Source: a virus
Strand: one strand, 5' to 3'
Length of the DNA stretch: 43,647 nucleotides
IMG/VR virus record: IMGVR_UViG_3300017719_000028
Coordinates: 1 to 43,647 of that record
Positions 15,226-30,200 of the stretch are shown one piece after another. A program made the position numbers and the translations under genes. The first letter of the stretch is position 1. The number at the start of each line of letters is the position of its first letter. The notes under the pieces are model-generated. The model was not told the origin of the DNA, ran no database searches, and saw only the letters and a list, made by a program, of their open reading frames with translations.

Positions 15226-18200
15226 CGGGTAATTCGCTTTTCGCTTCGCGCAAGAAACTACCAATATCGTTTTGAGCATCTTTTAATGGAGTGCCCGGGT
15301 CTGTCCACAATTTGCCTACTTTTCTAATAACAACTAACTTCTGATCTGCTTTCATTGGGTTAGTTAACGTTAATATATTGCCACTTACAGTGAACTCTGC
15401 TGGTGTATTTACGTCACCCTCGGGTGAGTCAATGGCTATAGCTGGATCAAACTTAGCTATAGCAGCTTTATTTAACCTCGTTCCTGCAGCAAATACTTCA
15501 AATTCATTTACACTATTTGGAGTAAAATCAAGTGTAAAATCAGTTTGTCCTTCAGTTACAGCGTCTACGGGTGACCAAACTATTGTTTCGTCGCGGTATG
15601 GAATATTTTTATCAGTACTTGCTCCGTATACTGGTGTATTTACTGGATATGTATCTTTAACACCTGTGCCTAATGTGCCTCTTCTAAGTTGTCTTAGATC
15701 ATTTCCTGTTTTAGCAAAATATTCTATTCGCTCACCATCAATCCAAATTATTCCAGGCTTATTAGAACGTTTATCCGGTGTTGGTAATCTATCAGCATTT
15801 TGTACTACCACAATTCTAAGATCATTGTATCTTAACGGAGAAGCCAATTTAATACCGTCATTATTGTCAACACGTTTATAGTGTGTTCTATTAAGAATAT
15901 CTTTAAACTGTTGCCATGCAATTGTTGGTGTGCTGATTGGTGCTGTAAAATGTATAATATCAATTATATCGTTTTCAGCTGGTGTAGTTACTAACTGTAT
16001 AACTTTCATGTTAGATTCTAACTTATAATCAACACTTGGTGATAGTAATTTACCGTTTTTAAATATCCAAACATTTTCAACACCTGATGTTGCTGTGTTG
16101 AGCCTAACTCTGCCGCCAGTTAAAGAATGATATGCTGAATAATTATCTGAGCCTGGTGTTAATGTACTTCTATTAATAACATCATAACTTATGCGGTTAA
16201 TATCTAATATATCATGATTACTAAATGAGTATACATTTATTACTTTGTCCTCACTTGGAGCATTATTAAATATAACTTGATTACCAACTACTCTATAGTC
16301 AGAATTTCTAAAGTAAATGCTTAGTGTATCGCCTTGAGATAGTAAGTTATTTTCTAAAATAATACTACTTTGACCAATGTTAACGCTATAACTATCTTGT
16401 TGATTTAAAAGGTTACCATTTAAGTAAACTTCTGTATCTGCAGCACTTAATGTTGATTCCTGTACTTGGAATGTTTCTAATTCATACTCTCTAATTGCAG
16501 GATCTGTAATTTTAAAGATTTTAGAATATCCTGGTTTCTTAACTATTCCGTCAACTTCAACAATTGTAAAGAACTCTGCTGGAGTATCATAAATTGCACT
16601 AGTTGATAAGTTGTATATAACACTTGACCCGTCTGCAATTATACTATCTTTTTGTACTTTACTATAGTTAATTTGTGTATTGTTAGAATAAATTTCATAA
16701 TCTAATCTAGTGCCAACGTCTGGTGCTGTTGGACTAAACACAAACTCTACAAATCCATTAGTATCATTTTTTCTAGCAATAAGTTCAGGACCGTCTGGTA
16801 CAATACCATCTTTTCTTAGATAGATTTGATATTGGTCTTGCCAAGGAATCTTTGTTTCGTACACAACTTGATCTGCAACAGTAAATATTGACCCTATATC
16901 AATTATGTTTTGACCATTTTGACCAATTGCGAGTATAGTTAACATTTGATCAGTTGCTGGAGCATTTTCAAATGTTAATGTTAGCACTTGATAATCCAAA
17001 GTATACAAACTAGAGTCAACTATTGTATTACCTAATTTAACAATAACAGCATCGTTGCTGTTAGGTAACAACCCTAATGGATATGTAGTAGTTGTGCCGT
17101 CTGTTAAATAATTTTGGTTGTATATTTGTCCTTGGCCTTCACCAGTTCTTTCGTATACTGTGATATTCACAGAATCCATAACTTGTCCACTAACTAACTC
17201 TTCAGGTCCGCCTGATGTTAAAGGTGTAACAAACAAGTCACCGTCTAAAATAATATCATCTGCGTTTACACCTGATGCATTACCATAGTCTAATTGGCCA
17301 CCTGTTAATAGTGTGTCATAAGAATCAGGATCTGGTTTGAAACTACCATCTGAAGTAATTTTTCTAACAGTAACAATATCGCCGTCATTGACTTCTATAT
17401 CATTTTCTGCTAGATTAATAGTCTGTGTTACACCGTCACCTGTAAGTGTTTGCATCATTGCAAGTTTATTTGCAGGGTTATTACCATAATTAGGATCATC
17501 AATTCTAATTGCTTTAGTTTGTCCAGAACGTTTTAGGTATACATTATATTGTATTCCGTCTTCTAATGGATTATCTAATTCTATAGCAACAGTAGTGCCA
17601 TCTGCAAAGAATATTTCGTCTTGGAATTCGTTGTCATAACTATCCCAGGTATCTGATCCGTATTCGTCAGTCATCCAACCCGATGTACCTTCAAAGCCAA
17701 AGCTCTTAACTTCAACACCACCATAGTCAATACCAGTCATTAATTGACTTAATTCTTTACCTAGCATTCCTGTAGTAGGATTATACAGATGATTTATTCT
17801 ATCTTGTGCATTTAGTATTGACGATTCTTTTTCGTACTCTATACTAATTGCTGCTCCTAGTGCAGGTGTAGTTGTAAACTTTATTTGACCTTTATGTCTT
17901 TTGTATGTATAATTATTATCTTCTATATTACTAAACGTATATTCGCTACGTAATAATATTTGACCGTTAATTGTAACTTTTACTTTGTTGCGCTTTAAGT
18001 TCATTGGCCATTTAAGTGCAAATGTATCATTAATTGCTGTACCAGTAAATGTTTCTGTTTCTGGTAATTCAATTATAACATATTCGCCTGACACTCTATC
18101 AAACTTCATTTCTACATGCATACTTCTAACAACAGTTTCGCCAATTTGTGCTGATGCAATTGCTGTAGTAGATCCGTCTGCTTGTGATCCTGATATAGTA

Positions 18201-21200
18201 ATTGTTGGTGCGCTTGTATAACCTGATCCTGTATTAGTAACTACAATGTTAACAACTTTGCCAGCACCGATATATGCCCTTGCTGTAGCGCCTGATCCGC
18301 CACCGCCAGCAATAGTTACTGTTGGTGGATATGTATATTTGCTTCCGCCATCATAGATGTTTATACCAATAACTTTAAATCCAAAGTTTTCTTTCCAAGA
18401 TTTATATGGATAATCATCAAAAAATTCATCTGCACCAATTAGTGTATCGTCTTTAATTTTAACTGACTTAGTTGTAATTTTACCTTTTGTAATATCAAAG
18501 TACGGAGGTAAATCAAAGTCACTAGTTTGTGTGTTGGTATTATCAACATTTTCATATGAACTTAGATATTCACGTACATTTGTTTTGTAAGGCTTAACTT
18601 CGTTTATATAATCATTATAACTATCTAAATTATCATTTTGATAATTAATTTTTTGTGTTAATGAGCCTACATTATGTTTTGCTTTTACAAAACTTGTCTT
18701 ATACACCCAATCAACATTTTGTTGTTCTGATAATACATAGCGAATACTTGCAAAGAATAACTCCTGCCATTTGACAGCAAGATTATCAACAAATATATCA
18801 TTCTTTAATGCTGTTAATATTTGTCTAGCTTCTGTTACTGGTTCAGTATCAAAGAATCTGTTGTCATAGCCTAGTAAGTCATAGCCAATAGTGTTTTCAA
18901 TAACATTGTAAATTTTAGAACTAATTTCAATTGTTCCATTTTCTCTACCAATAGTATCATAATCTATTGTATAATCAGTTGAATTTGTTTCTGCTGTACG
19001 TATTAGTAATAACCAACCACCGTTGCCAATATTATCAATTTTTACAATTTGACCTATTTTTGCATCAGTTGCACTTAGCTGATAACTTTCATCAACTCTG
19101 TAATCAATCTTAGTAAACTGATTATATCCAGTAGCATACCAATCAGCATAATCCCAATACTCAGTAGTATCATAACTTTGTGATATTATTCTATCCCATA
19201 TAGATGATGTAGTATTATATTCGTATATTGCCCATTTGTTATTTACTGTTGAATCATTTTCTATTAATACTGTTAGAGGCCTAACTTCTATTCTTAAGTT
19301 TTCGTCATACCCGGCGCCGCCGTTAATAATGTTTACTTTATTAACTTGTCCTAGATTGTTAATTTCTATATTAAAGTCTAAACCAGAACCGTTACCAAAT
19401 AGTTCAAAACTTGGCCCATGTCTAACTGTAGACGTTGTTGAATCATAAGTAGGATCAACATACCCTCTACCTGAATTTATTATTCGTATATCTGTAACTG
19501 TGCCGCCATGTACTGATGCTTCAAGTTGTGCTGTTTTTATTTTATTAGTACCAACAAAGTCAAGCTCTTCCAATGTATCAAGTTTATAATCATACTTTCT
19601 TTCAGTAACAAACGGTTGCACATCGACGCTATTAAGAGTTGTAAAACTAAAATCATCTACAATAATATTTTCTTTTAATGTTAGATTAGCTCTTTCAATA
19701 ACCTGTTTAAATGCTTCTTGTTTGTTTACAAACCAACTTTGTCTTGGACTGTTTAGTGTACCATATTTTTCTGCTGGACTTAGCTCAGGATTTGGAACTT
19801 GACGTCCTCTAGTATCATAACCTATTAAACTATCAATCCATTTTCTTTCTATATCTGCTTTAGGTACACTTGTTTCTAAACCTTCTGTAACAAGTTGATA
19901 TTCAAGGTGTGTATTTTGTTCTTGTGTATCTTGTGTATAGTAACTTACATGTAATGCAACTTCTTTATCGTTGAGTAAACTTTCGCTATTGTATAATACA
20001 AATCTATCATTACTTAATAATGCTACAAAACTATATCCTTGGCCCCTAGGGTTACCAATTAATCCTTCAACTTCAGACCCGCTAATTGATCTTGTTTCAT
20101 CTGCTGGTACTGTCTTTTTACTTTTTACCCAGAAATAGTATTTGTCACTAAATGTTTGCGATGCTGAATCATATGCAAGTTTTTGACTGTATGCAGCATC
20201 ACCGTATTTTGATAGACCGCTAATACCTTTTGCAAATCCTTCACTTGTGTCTGCAATCTTATCCCATTCACTTGGTATAATACTACTTTCTACCCATTCA
20301 TAAACATCAGCGGAGTACCCTGGTATTAGTGTATTCCATTTGTTTGCTTGGTTAGTGATATCTTCTTGATAAGGATTAAAGAATCTAGCTGTGCTTATAT
20401 CCCACCATAACTTACCTAAGTGCTGTTCTTCCCAATTATTTGTTTCACTAAAGTAATCAGGTAATGTTGTAACATTATAACGTGCAAAATCAATATTAGA
20501 TTTAAATGTTAATTCTTGTTCTGCTGGTCCTGCAATTTTACCTTGTACAGGATCAACATAATCTAAATATTTAATAAGTTTATTTGTTCTTGTATTGTAT
20601 AAAAATGCTGATTTAATTTTCTTAACATCAACTACTTCATTTGGTGTTCTTAGTATTGTCCAAGGTTTAACATTTTGAGTAACTTGATAATCAACAAAAC
20701 TACCTGGATTTGTATCTTCAGTATAGTAATCATTTGGATCGCCTGGAACACCAACATACACATGGTTATCGTTAATTAAAACTTGCTCTCCAAATCTACT
20801 TGCTGTAAGTACAGTTAGGTCACCATCATAATCTAATTCTTCACCAAGTACAAATGCATCTGCAACTTTTTGGTAAAGTCTAATACTTCCGCTGTCTATT
20901 TTCTTATCTGGGAATGCTGTAAATGTATCGTCAAATGTTGTTATACCAGTATCAAATAATGTGTCAGTTGCTACATCACCGTTCCCGCTTGTAACAGCAA
21001 TTATATCTTTTGAAACACTAACTTTTTCACCGAACTTTTCTGATGATGTTCCTGTTCCTGATAATGTTTGATGCATTTCAAATGTACCATTAGACTTAGC
21101 ATACACATAAACTTTACCTGTGTTGAATCCGTCAATATCACTTTCAGGATCTGCTATTGCTAATGTGTCGCCGTCTTCGCTAAGATCAATACTACTACCC

Positions 21201-24200
21201 CAGCCAGTGTTTGATAGAGGTGCAACAATAGTTTGATCTAAAACATATCTATCATCTAATATTCTATAAACAAGAACTTTATTATCTGCATCAACAGATA
21301 CATCAGTAACAATGCTAATTGCAAGTACTTGTCCATTATCGCTTACTGTAATTTGTTTAGTAAAGTCTGTAACGCTTTCGCCTAAGTCGTCAAACGCTGG
21401 GTCGTTAAATATATTAACAGCATTTGGTAAAGTTGGCAAATAGTTAACTTGACTATTAAGTAGTTTCCATTTCAATGTACTTGTTGGAGTAACACCTTTA
21501 ACAAAAGTTAATGCTGAATATAATTGGTTACTATATAAAACAATTTCATCTGTTTTGTATGTTGCATCTGCACTGTAATCACCTCTGTAATGAGGATTAA
21601 TATCAAATGCAAAGTCGTATGTTTTACCGTACTTGTCAGTACCATGTTTTATAACTGTTAGGTTTTCTTTTGACCCAACATAGAATCTATACAAATCATT
21701 TTCTTGACTAATAGCAACTTGTTTACCTACATTACTATTTGTAGCACTGTCAGGTATTTCAAATGTACCTCTGTTGGTCCACGACGTTCCAACTCTGTTG
21801 TAGATAGTATACACACCTTGATTAGCCGGCTTACTAACTTGTGAACCAGTTGTAGTAACTGGTAAGTTATAAACTAATTGCCAGTCACTATTTGATGTGC
21901 TTGGAATACTAGCCGGTGCTTCTGCTCCGGCTTCTGCTAATTCTTCTTTGTAAATCCAAAATTCTTTGTTTACATATGCAAAAGAATTTAAATCTCTAAA
22001 CTGATCTAAACCACCATATGACTCTGGGTGTGCTGGGAATGTTGTACCTTTTTGTACTACAGCAAGTTTACCAGTGTTAAGCCCATATAAAGATATTTTA
22101 TTAATTGGACCCATAATACGTAAGTTATCGTCTTGTCCTACACCTTCAACTGTTTTTAGTAATAGCCTATTACCTTGTGTAAACGATCCAGTGCCTGTAA
22201 CATTTTTAAGATACACTCTGCCTTGGTCGCCGGCTCTTCTTATATAGTATGCTACTTTTGCTTCAGCACCAGTAATGTCATCCCTAATAATGTCGCCAGT
22301 AACGGCGCCACCAATATTTACAATATTGCCATTTAAATCAGTAAACTCTTTACCTTCGTATGCTGGTTCAAAAAAGTCGCCTACATCTACATCTTGGTCT
22401 GATAACATAACAACATCAGCACCCTGTGTTTTTGTAAATGTAAAGTCAATATAGCCGTCCCACATATCAATAACAGTGTGTTCAAAATCATTTATGTAAG
22501 ATGCATCAAAACCTAGTAAACTAAAATCCGGAGCATCTGCTTGATCATCTATATATGTTCTAAATTTGTCTCCTGGAGCATTAATATCTCCCTCTAAACT
22601 TTTAGGTATTCTTACTAACCACCTATTGTCTAAGATACTTTGTACACCGTCAACGTCAACATTAATGTACGCCGCACCTCTGTGTGAAAGTACACTAACA
22701 AACCCAGGTTCATCAACACTCGGAAATAACGTGCTTGAAACATCATCTAAAACATTTTTATAAAAGTTTGGTGTTGTTCTTGCATATGTGTCTGTAAGTT
22801 CATCATATACTAGCACATCTTGATATATTAATCCGTATGCCGGTACACCAAAGTCTTTAGGATCTGTAAATTCGTCTGATGTTAGATAATTTGTTCCTAC
22901 ATCTATGTACCACCAGCCGCCTATTGCTCCGGTTGTACCATTATAATTTGGCTGTGTGTATTCACCAATAGGTGTGCCATTAGCGTTACTAATTGTTCCA
23001 GTTGGTCCAAATACTCCATTAGTATCTTTAAGGTATACTACTAATTTAAAATCACGAGTAAATGCTTTATATACTGTTGCTGATCCGCCTGATGTTTCAA
23101 TTACATCACCGTCTACTGGTGGATCAGTAAATGGTTCTACAAGTAACACTGAATCAACTTTTTCTACAATTACATGTTCGCCTGATATAAAGTTTGCTGT
23201 TGGTTCTGTATATTGCCCTGCAACATTTTGGCTATTAATACCATTTGGAAATAATTCAACCGATACAGAAGGACCTGTATTTCTATTAAAGTTAGTAAAT
23301 GCGTTCCATTTAAGTACTAGTTTGTCTTGAGGCTTAGTACCTTTATACTGATCAAATGGTGCCGCTACTAAAATATGATTTGTTTGTGTGTTAGGAAGAT
23401 ACGCATTACCTTGTAAAACAAGTGTTAACAAACTACTATCACTTGAATTTTCAAAGTTTGCATAACTATCAAATGTACTAAATGCAACACTTGCACTTTC
23501 AGCTGTGATTGGACGTTTTGCTTTCCAATAGTTTTCGTTGTATTTTACAATATCATTTGTAGCATACGCTGTAGTGTTTAAATAGCCTTGTTGGTAATTA
23601 GAAGCAACATCACTTGCTGTGCTTGAACCAACAATTAAGTATTTGCCGTCGGCACTAATATCAATATCTGCGCCAAATCTATGATCTGCACTTACTGGAT
23701 ATATGTCAGTATCTAACTGAAGTGTTTCTTCAAACAATAAATCTCTTAGATTTGATCCTCTTTGATAAGTGTGTACTAGTCCGCTGTTGTTGTTAGCACT
23801 ATGATCTCCAAGAACCATTCTAGTATTTGCTGTGTTTACTGACATAGACGAACCATACTCATACGTTGAAGTATTATCGTATTCTGATGGATTGTTATAA
23901 TGTTTCTTAGTAGAATAAACATTGTCTTTAATTGGAACAAGCCAATTAGAACTATTACCAACCCATATTTTTTGGTTCTTTAAAAGTTTTCCTTCTAGTG
24001 CATAGTTTGCATCTTTTACTGTAGAATACTTAACAGATCTAAGTACACTAACAAATGCGTCAACTGTTTCTTGGTCTTCAATAGATTGTTGCTCGCCTGC
24101 TACAACTTCAACTGAAGTAGCAAATGCCGATTCAACTACAAAAAATGCATCATTTGCTGTAAGTGTATTTTGTATACCAATAATGTCGCCTGGAACAAAG

Positions 24201-27200
24201 TTGTGGGCTTTATTAAATGTAAAGATACCACCTGGTGCAGATGTGCCGTCAATTTGATCTAGCCCTTCACCGAACCCTACAATTTTTACTACTCTTAAGT
24301 CAGTAGTAACATGTTGTAATACGTCCCAGTCTGCATTTTCGCCAGTTACCCAAACATAATCATTTGCGCCAATAACATCTATATTAGCAGTAAGTATGTC
24401 TGTTTTATTTTTAATTCTATAACTAATATCGTCGTCAAATACATATCCTGCATCTTTTACAAACGGAATATAACTAGAAGTTATTGGAAAAGGTTTATGA
24501 TTATAATCTTTTGGTTTTAAATAAACATCTTGCGGTGTTAACTTATATATCGTGTCAGTATCGTTAGCAGGTATACTATTCACTAATTCAATTGGCTGTG
24601 GATTAGTTTTAATTTGTGATTCATCAAGTAAAAATTCAACACTAGAAAAGTTTTCAGTTGCTCCGTATCTTCCTACACGCAACGCCCACTCTTCGTAAAA
24701 TTCTAAACTTTCTTTATCAGCACTTGCAAGAGCATCAAACAAATTAGTTAATGAATTAGCTGTTCCTTTGTCCTGTAGCATACCTTGATAAAATTTATAT
24801 TGTGATACATCATCGTTAACAATATTTTCAAGATATTTTCTTTTTTGGTAACCAATTAAATGCTGTGCATGTTTTTGTTGTTCTATATCAAAGTTATCTG
24901 TATCTAAGTCATAAAAATCAGCAAACTGATTTATCTTATATTCAAAGTTTGGAATTAATTGTGCTTCAGGACGTTCATCTAAACGTTCCCACTGATTGTC
25001 TATAAATTGTTCTGTTCCAGTAATATCAGTTGTTGCAACATAATAAAATTCTTTGTGCTTTACTAGTTTTCCAATTCCGTAATCTTTGTATGATAACCAA
25101 TCAGTAACTTCAGCAGCATCATAAACAAATCCTGGAATATTCAAACCACCTGTCCAGTTATCACTTCTGTAACCAGCAACTTTGATTCGTTCTTGTCTAT
25201 ACCCTGCTTCTTGGTCATATATTACATCACCAAATACAGTTTTGTTATCAAGTAAAATTATATGTTCTCTTTGTACTAACGGAAGTTTTACACTAAAGAT
25301 TCCATCTTCAGTATTTTTAACTGTTAGGCCAAACTCATTTTCACTATCTCTAGCAATGCTACTAAACGACTTTTCTAATTTTTGACCATCTGCTTTTAGT
25401 AAACTATAATCATAGAAAGTATCAAATATATCATCAACTACTACAAAAGGACGTTTAAATTTAAATTGTTGTGCGCCAGGCGATAATGTAATTACTGTTC
25501 CTGCAGCCCAATTTTGTGTAGTCCAAAACATAAACTCTTTTACACTATATGTCCAGTCTTCAACTATACCAATATCTTTATTATAATAATTGAATTCAAA
25601 ACCTTGTGATTTTAAATATGCTTCGTAACCTAACAAAAAGTCAACAACATCTTGTGTTGTTCTTAATAGTGTACCATAGGAAATAGTTTTAACTCTATTT
25701 GTAAATTTTCTTCTAAGTACATTTGAACGTCCGCCAACTAACGGAAGCTCTGCTAGTTTAACCATTTTGTCAGTATCAAACGTTGTTGTGCTTACGTGAC
25801 TATCTTTTACTCTATAGTAAAAACTATCAAATCTAACATTTTGTCCTTTGACATACTGTTTACCACTGTCCCAAACAACAAACGATTCTGATATTCCGCC
25901 TATGTTAATTACAGGATCTCTTTGACTTATAATTGGTTCAAGATATTTAAATGTCGACGTTGCTTGATCATATCCCTTAACTACAAATCCATTTGTATCT
26001 TTTTGTAATACAACACCACTGTAAGTTGCAATGTCAACAGGTACTGATGTGTTAAGGAATAGTTTATAATTTTCAGTTGGTACAAACACATTACCATCAT
26101 TTAATGGAGTTCTACTATCAAGCATTAATTTAAATTTACGCTTGTCTGTAAAACCGCCAACTTTTAATGCTAATCTGTTAGATAGTGTTTTTAATTCTGT
26201 TTGGTATTCGTTATAACTTGTGTTTATATCACTAACAATATAATTGTAAACAAGATTTACAAGACCGCTAGTTATAACTCTTTGATTGTCAGTATATGTA
26301 TTTGGAAATACTAAATCTTTTAATCTAATAATTGAGTTTGTAGGAGTATAAACAAGATTACCTACTTTGTTTCTTTCCATTCTTGATAAATCAAATCCTA
26401 TACCCATTACTTTAGCAGGTTGATTTAATAACCAAGATGTAATTAACGCAAATGGATATTCGCTACTTCGTCTCCACGCACTTTCAGCAGGAGTGTGATC
26501 TCCAAAGGAGTAAGAATCTCTTGTTCTAACAGCAACAAAGTTTTGTGCATAGTTGCTATCTAAAGGACTTAATAAATTACCATTTTCATCTACTGGTATA
26601 TGATTAGTTAGGTTTGGTCTTTTATATTTTTTGTTTACTTTTGCAGGAACATTTGGTTCTCTTATAATACCATTTTGTAAGTCTTCCCAAAGAACAAAGT
26701 TATTTTTTGTATATGGTGCTGCACCGTATTCTGTTTCCCACCAAGTTGGTTTAATTGTAAAGCCTAGCATTTCCCATGGATGGGTGTGTGGACGATCAGT
26801 ATCGTATGCTTCGTTGTATACACCTCTCCAAAATCCTGGTAATGTTTTACCTGTTGGAGATACCATACTGTTATAATTGTACCTAAATGTATCAGTATCT
26901 TTCCAGAAAGTATTTGAAGTATAATTAGGATCGCCTGCAATAACAGTCCATTGTACAAAATCTGAAACAAATGCATTATCAATGGCTTGTCTATTAAACC
27001 CTGTATCTCTATAATTGCCGCCTACATATTCATGAATATCAAATAATTCTTTATTATAAGATTGTTTTAAGTTATTGTATATTCTTCTTTCAAAATCTAA
27101 TATTAAATTATCTCTAAAGTCGCCATATGCAACAGTAATACTTCCATCGTGTCCTTGTATAACTGTTTTTGGTGTTTGGTATGTAGTATCTAAATACATT

Positions 27201-30200
27201 TCTGGCTTGTATGCAGGGTACAATCCTAACTTAGTAGGAGTTGTAGGAACAAAACAGCCGTCAGTTGTATCGTACTCGTATATTTCTACTTCGTCACCTA
27301 CAGCTAGTGTTGCTGAAATATTTACAAAACCTTCTGCTGTAAACACATAGTCTGTCCCGTGACATAATTCTTGATCATTAAGGTAAACTAATACCGCCTT
27401 TTCAGTTAAGTTATTAAGACTAAACACTTTTGAAAGTCCAAAGAATGTACCTGTACTTGCTGTTACATTATGTAGTGTTCTTTTTGACGCACCATGCGGT
27501 AACATGTCTGAGAAATAAAACGGCATGCCTTTTGTTTTTTGGCTGTTTATTTCTTCAAGAATTTTATCAACGTGTTCTTTGGTAGGTCCGTCATATCCTA
27601 AATTTTCTGCAACTTGTAAAAATACTCTTTTGTACTTTGCATATTCTAGTCTAGCATATTTTAACGCTTTTACAATATTTGCATTTTTGTCTGTTAGATG
27701 ATAACTGGCTAAACTTATTGGTCCACTATGTTTTACAAATCGTGTGCCGTGTTTGCTTAGGTCACCTATATCTCTTAAGTTGCTTACACCTGGAAATACG
27801 TTTCCGTCATACTCAAATGTATTTTCAATAATTGTACTAACATGGTCATTAACTTCTGCTATTGTAAAGTCGCCTATGTTTTCATTCATAGGGTTACGTT
27901 CTAAGTTGTATGCTAGTTCATAGTAACCGTTTTCATTTTTATCTGTGTTACTATAACATCTTAATTCTACAACATCGTCTTTAGTTAGTGCTGTAGTAAA
28001 TGTTACATATGCAATACTATTGATTCTATTAATAGTGTAATGGTCATTTTCTTTTTTAAACAAGTTGTTTACATAAACTTTTACAACTAGATCATTTAAA
28101 TCACCACTAGCATCAAATACATTAACAGCAAAGTCATTAGTATTAGTGTCTACAACATACTGTTGTATTATTGCTTGCTTACTTGGCTTATGTGCTTTTA
28201 TCCAACCATTTTCACTAACATATGTAGTTAGGTCTGTGTACTTTCTTAGATAACCTGTTTCGATATTAACTTTTATATTTTCATTATTTTCTTCATACAC
28301 AAATGAATCTGTAACTAAAGGAAAGTTAAATTGTATATCGCCAAAGTTTTCAATTGCTCTGTACGATAACGGAAATCCTAATTCACTATCATTTGTGCCA
28401 GTGCCTTGTTTATAGTTAAACAATGTTGTACCAGCAAAGTTTGAAGAATTGTAAGTAGAAAAACTATCATCATTATTATCGAATATATCAAATAACGGTG
28501 CTTGGTTTACTTTATCTTTTGCTTGTGCAAATTTCCATTCTGTTCCGTTAAAATAAAATAATTTGCCTCTATAAGTTGTGCCACCTTTAACTAGTAATGT
28601 TTCATCTACTAACGGTGTAGAATCTGTATCTTCAATTAAACTAATTTGTCTAATATTATCAATTAGAATAAAATTAACTGTGTAAATTTTACCTTTAACA
28701 TTCCTATCAGTGTCTGCATTGAATATTACACGCATGCCATCAGCAAGTGATGTACCGTCAATATTATATCCGGTTGCATTTTCTACTGTACTAAATGCAT
28801 CAGTAGTTTTAAAATCAATTAGGTCAATATCATTTTTAGCACTAGTACCAAAATTAAATAATTTTAGTCCTGCATTAAATTCAATAATAGGTCTTGCTGC
28901 TCTAGAACTTTGATCTACTGTTGGAACTTGGCCATTGTATTCTGCAGACTTTTCAATTACATCTTTATGGAACCATTTATTATAACGTGTCCAAGCGTTT
29001 CTGTCAACACTTGCTCGATTAACAATAATATAATCTTTAGTTCCAGCATAAGCACTTGCATTACCAAATGGCAATCTATCAAAGCCTTCACTATCAAATG
29101 GAACTAATTTGTCGCCAACGTAATTAGCAGGAATAACTAAATCACTTTCCTTAACTAACTTAATTCCGTCTCCAACACCTTCAATATACCATTCGTCATT
29201 TTTGTAAATTTCAGGAGTAACATTACCTGCGAATTTAACTTTTAAACCATTACTGAATTTAACTTTATTAGAACTAGTATACGCTTTCTTTCCAATAATT
29301 TCATTAACATCAATTTTAGTGTTTTCTATTAGATCAAATACTTTAACATAACCACTAGTGTTAGCATTACTTTGACTTGTATAATAAAGTTGTTCTGGTG
29401 CGTTAAAAGGAACTGTAAAGGTAATAAATCCTTCTTCAACATTTACAGGATTAATTTCGTTACCGTCTAAGTCTGTTGCTGTAATGCCTTGCACATATAA
29501 ACTAGATATGTTTTCTGCACTACCAGTTGACACAATGTTGTAACTACCGTCTGCTTGTTTAACTACATCAAATGGTACATCAGTAAAACGTCTGTTTGAT
29601 GAAAAGGAGAACGGATGTCCTGGTGTATCTATTTCAAATGTATAAGTTTGACCTCTATACAAAGTTAATGCAGGGTTAGGTGTAAACCCTGGAGGCGATA
29701 TTTTATAAACAACATTATCATCTTGATCTTCTGTTGTTACTGTATATGTACTAACTTCTTCTAAACTTTTTCCAAAAACTGTAACAGTTTGCGGACCATT
29801 AGGCAACCAATAGTACTCACGGAAATTTGTAAATTTATCCCAATCAATATTTGGATTCCAAGAATAATATTCTTGACTGTTTAATAAACTTTGATTAGCT
29901 ACGTTGCCTGAAAAGTTTTTAACTTGGTTAATATAGTCAGTATAATCAGCAAAGAAATTTACATTACCTAAATCATCTACAGAAACTGTTGCTGGCTCTA
30001 ATTGTCTATCTTCTCTTTGTTTAGAAATGTCAGCAATATAAGTGTCATCAGCTCTATATGCTTTTGCATTTTTTCTTCCCATATAGCCATTGACTTTTTC
30101 TGCCACACCTGGTTGTGTAAGCTGGTCTATTGTACTTGATAGTATTTTCTTGTTTGCTTGTGTTCTAAAATACTTAGGAAGTAAATCTGCACTCTTTCTA

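Noticed and set aside
22956-23330. Antisense frames of 60-170 codons inside the giant gene, gp6 and the fibers
   Set aside because: They have no ribosome sites, no conserved motifs and biased composition expected from the complement of Thr/Ser/Asn-rich structural genes.
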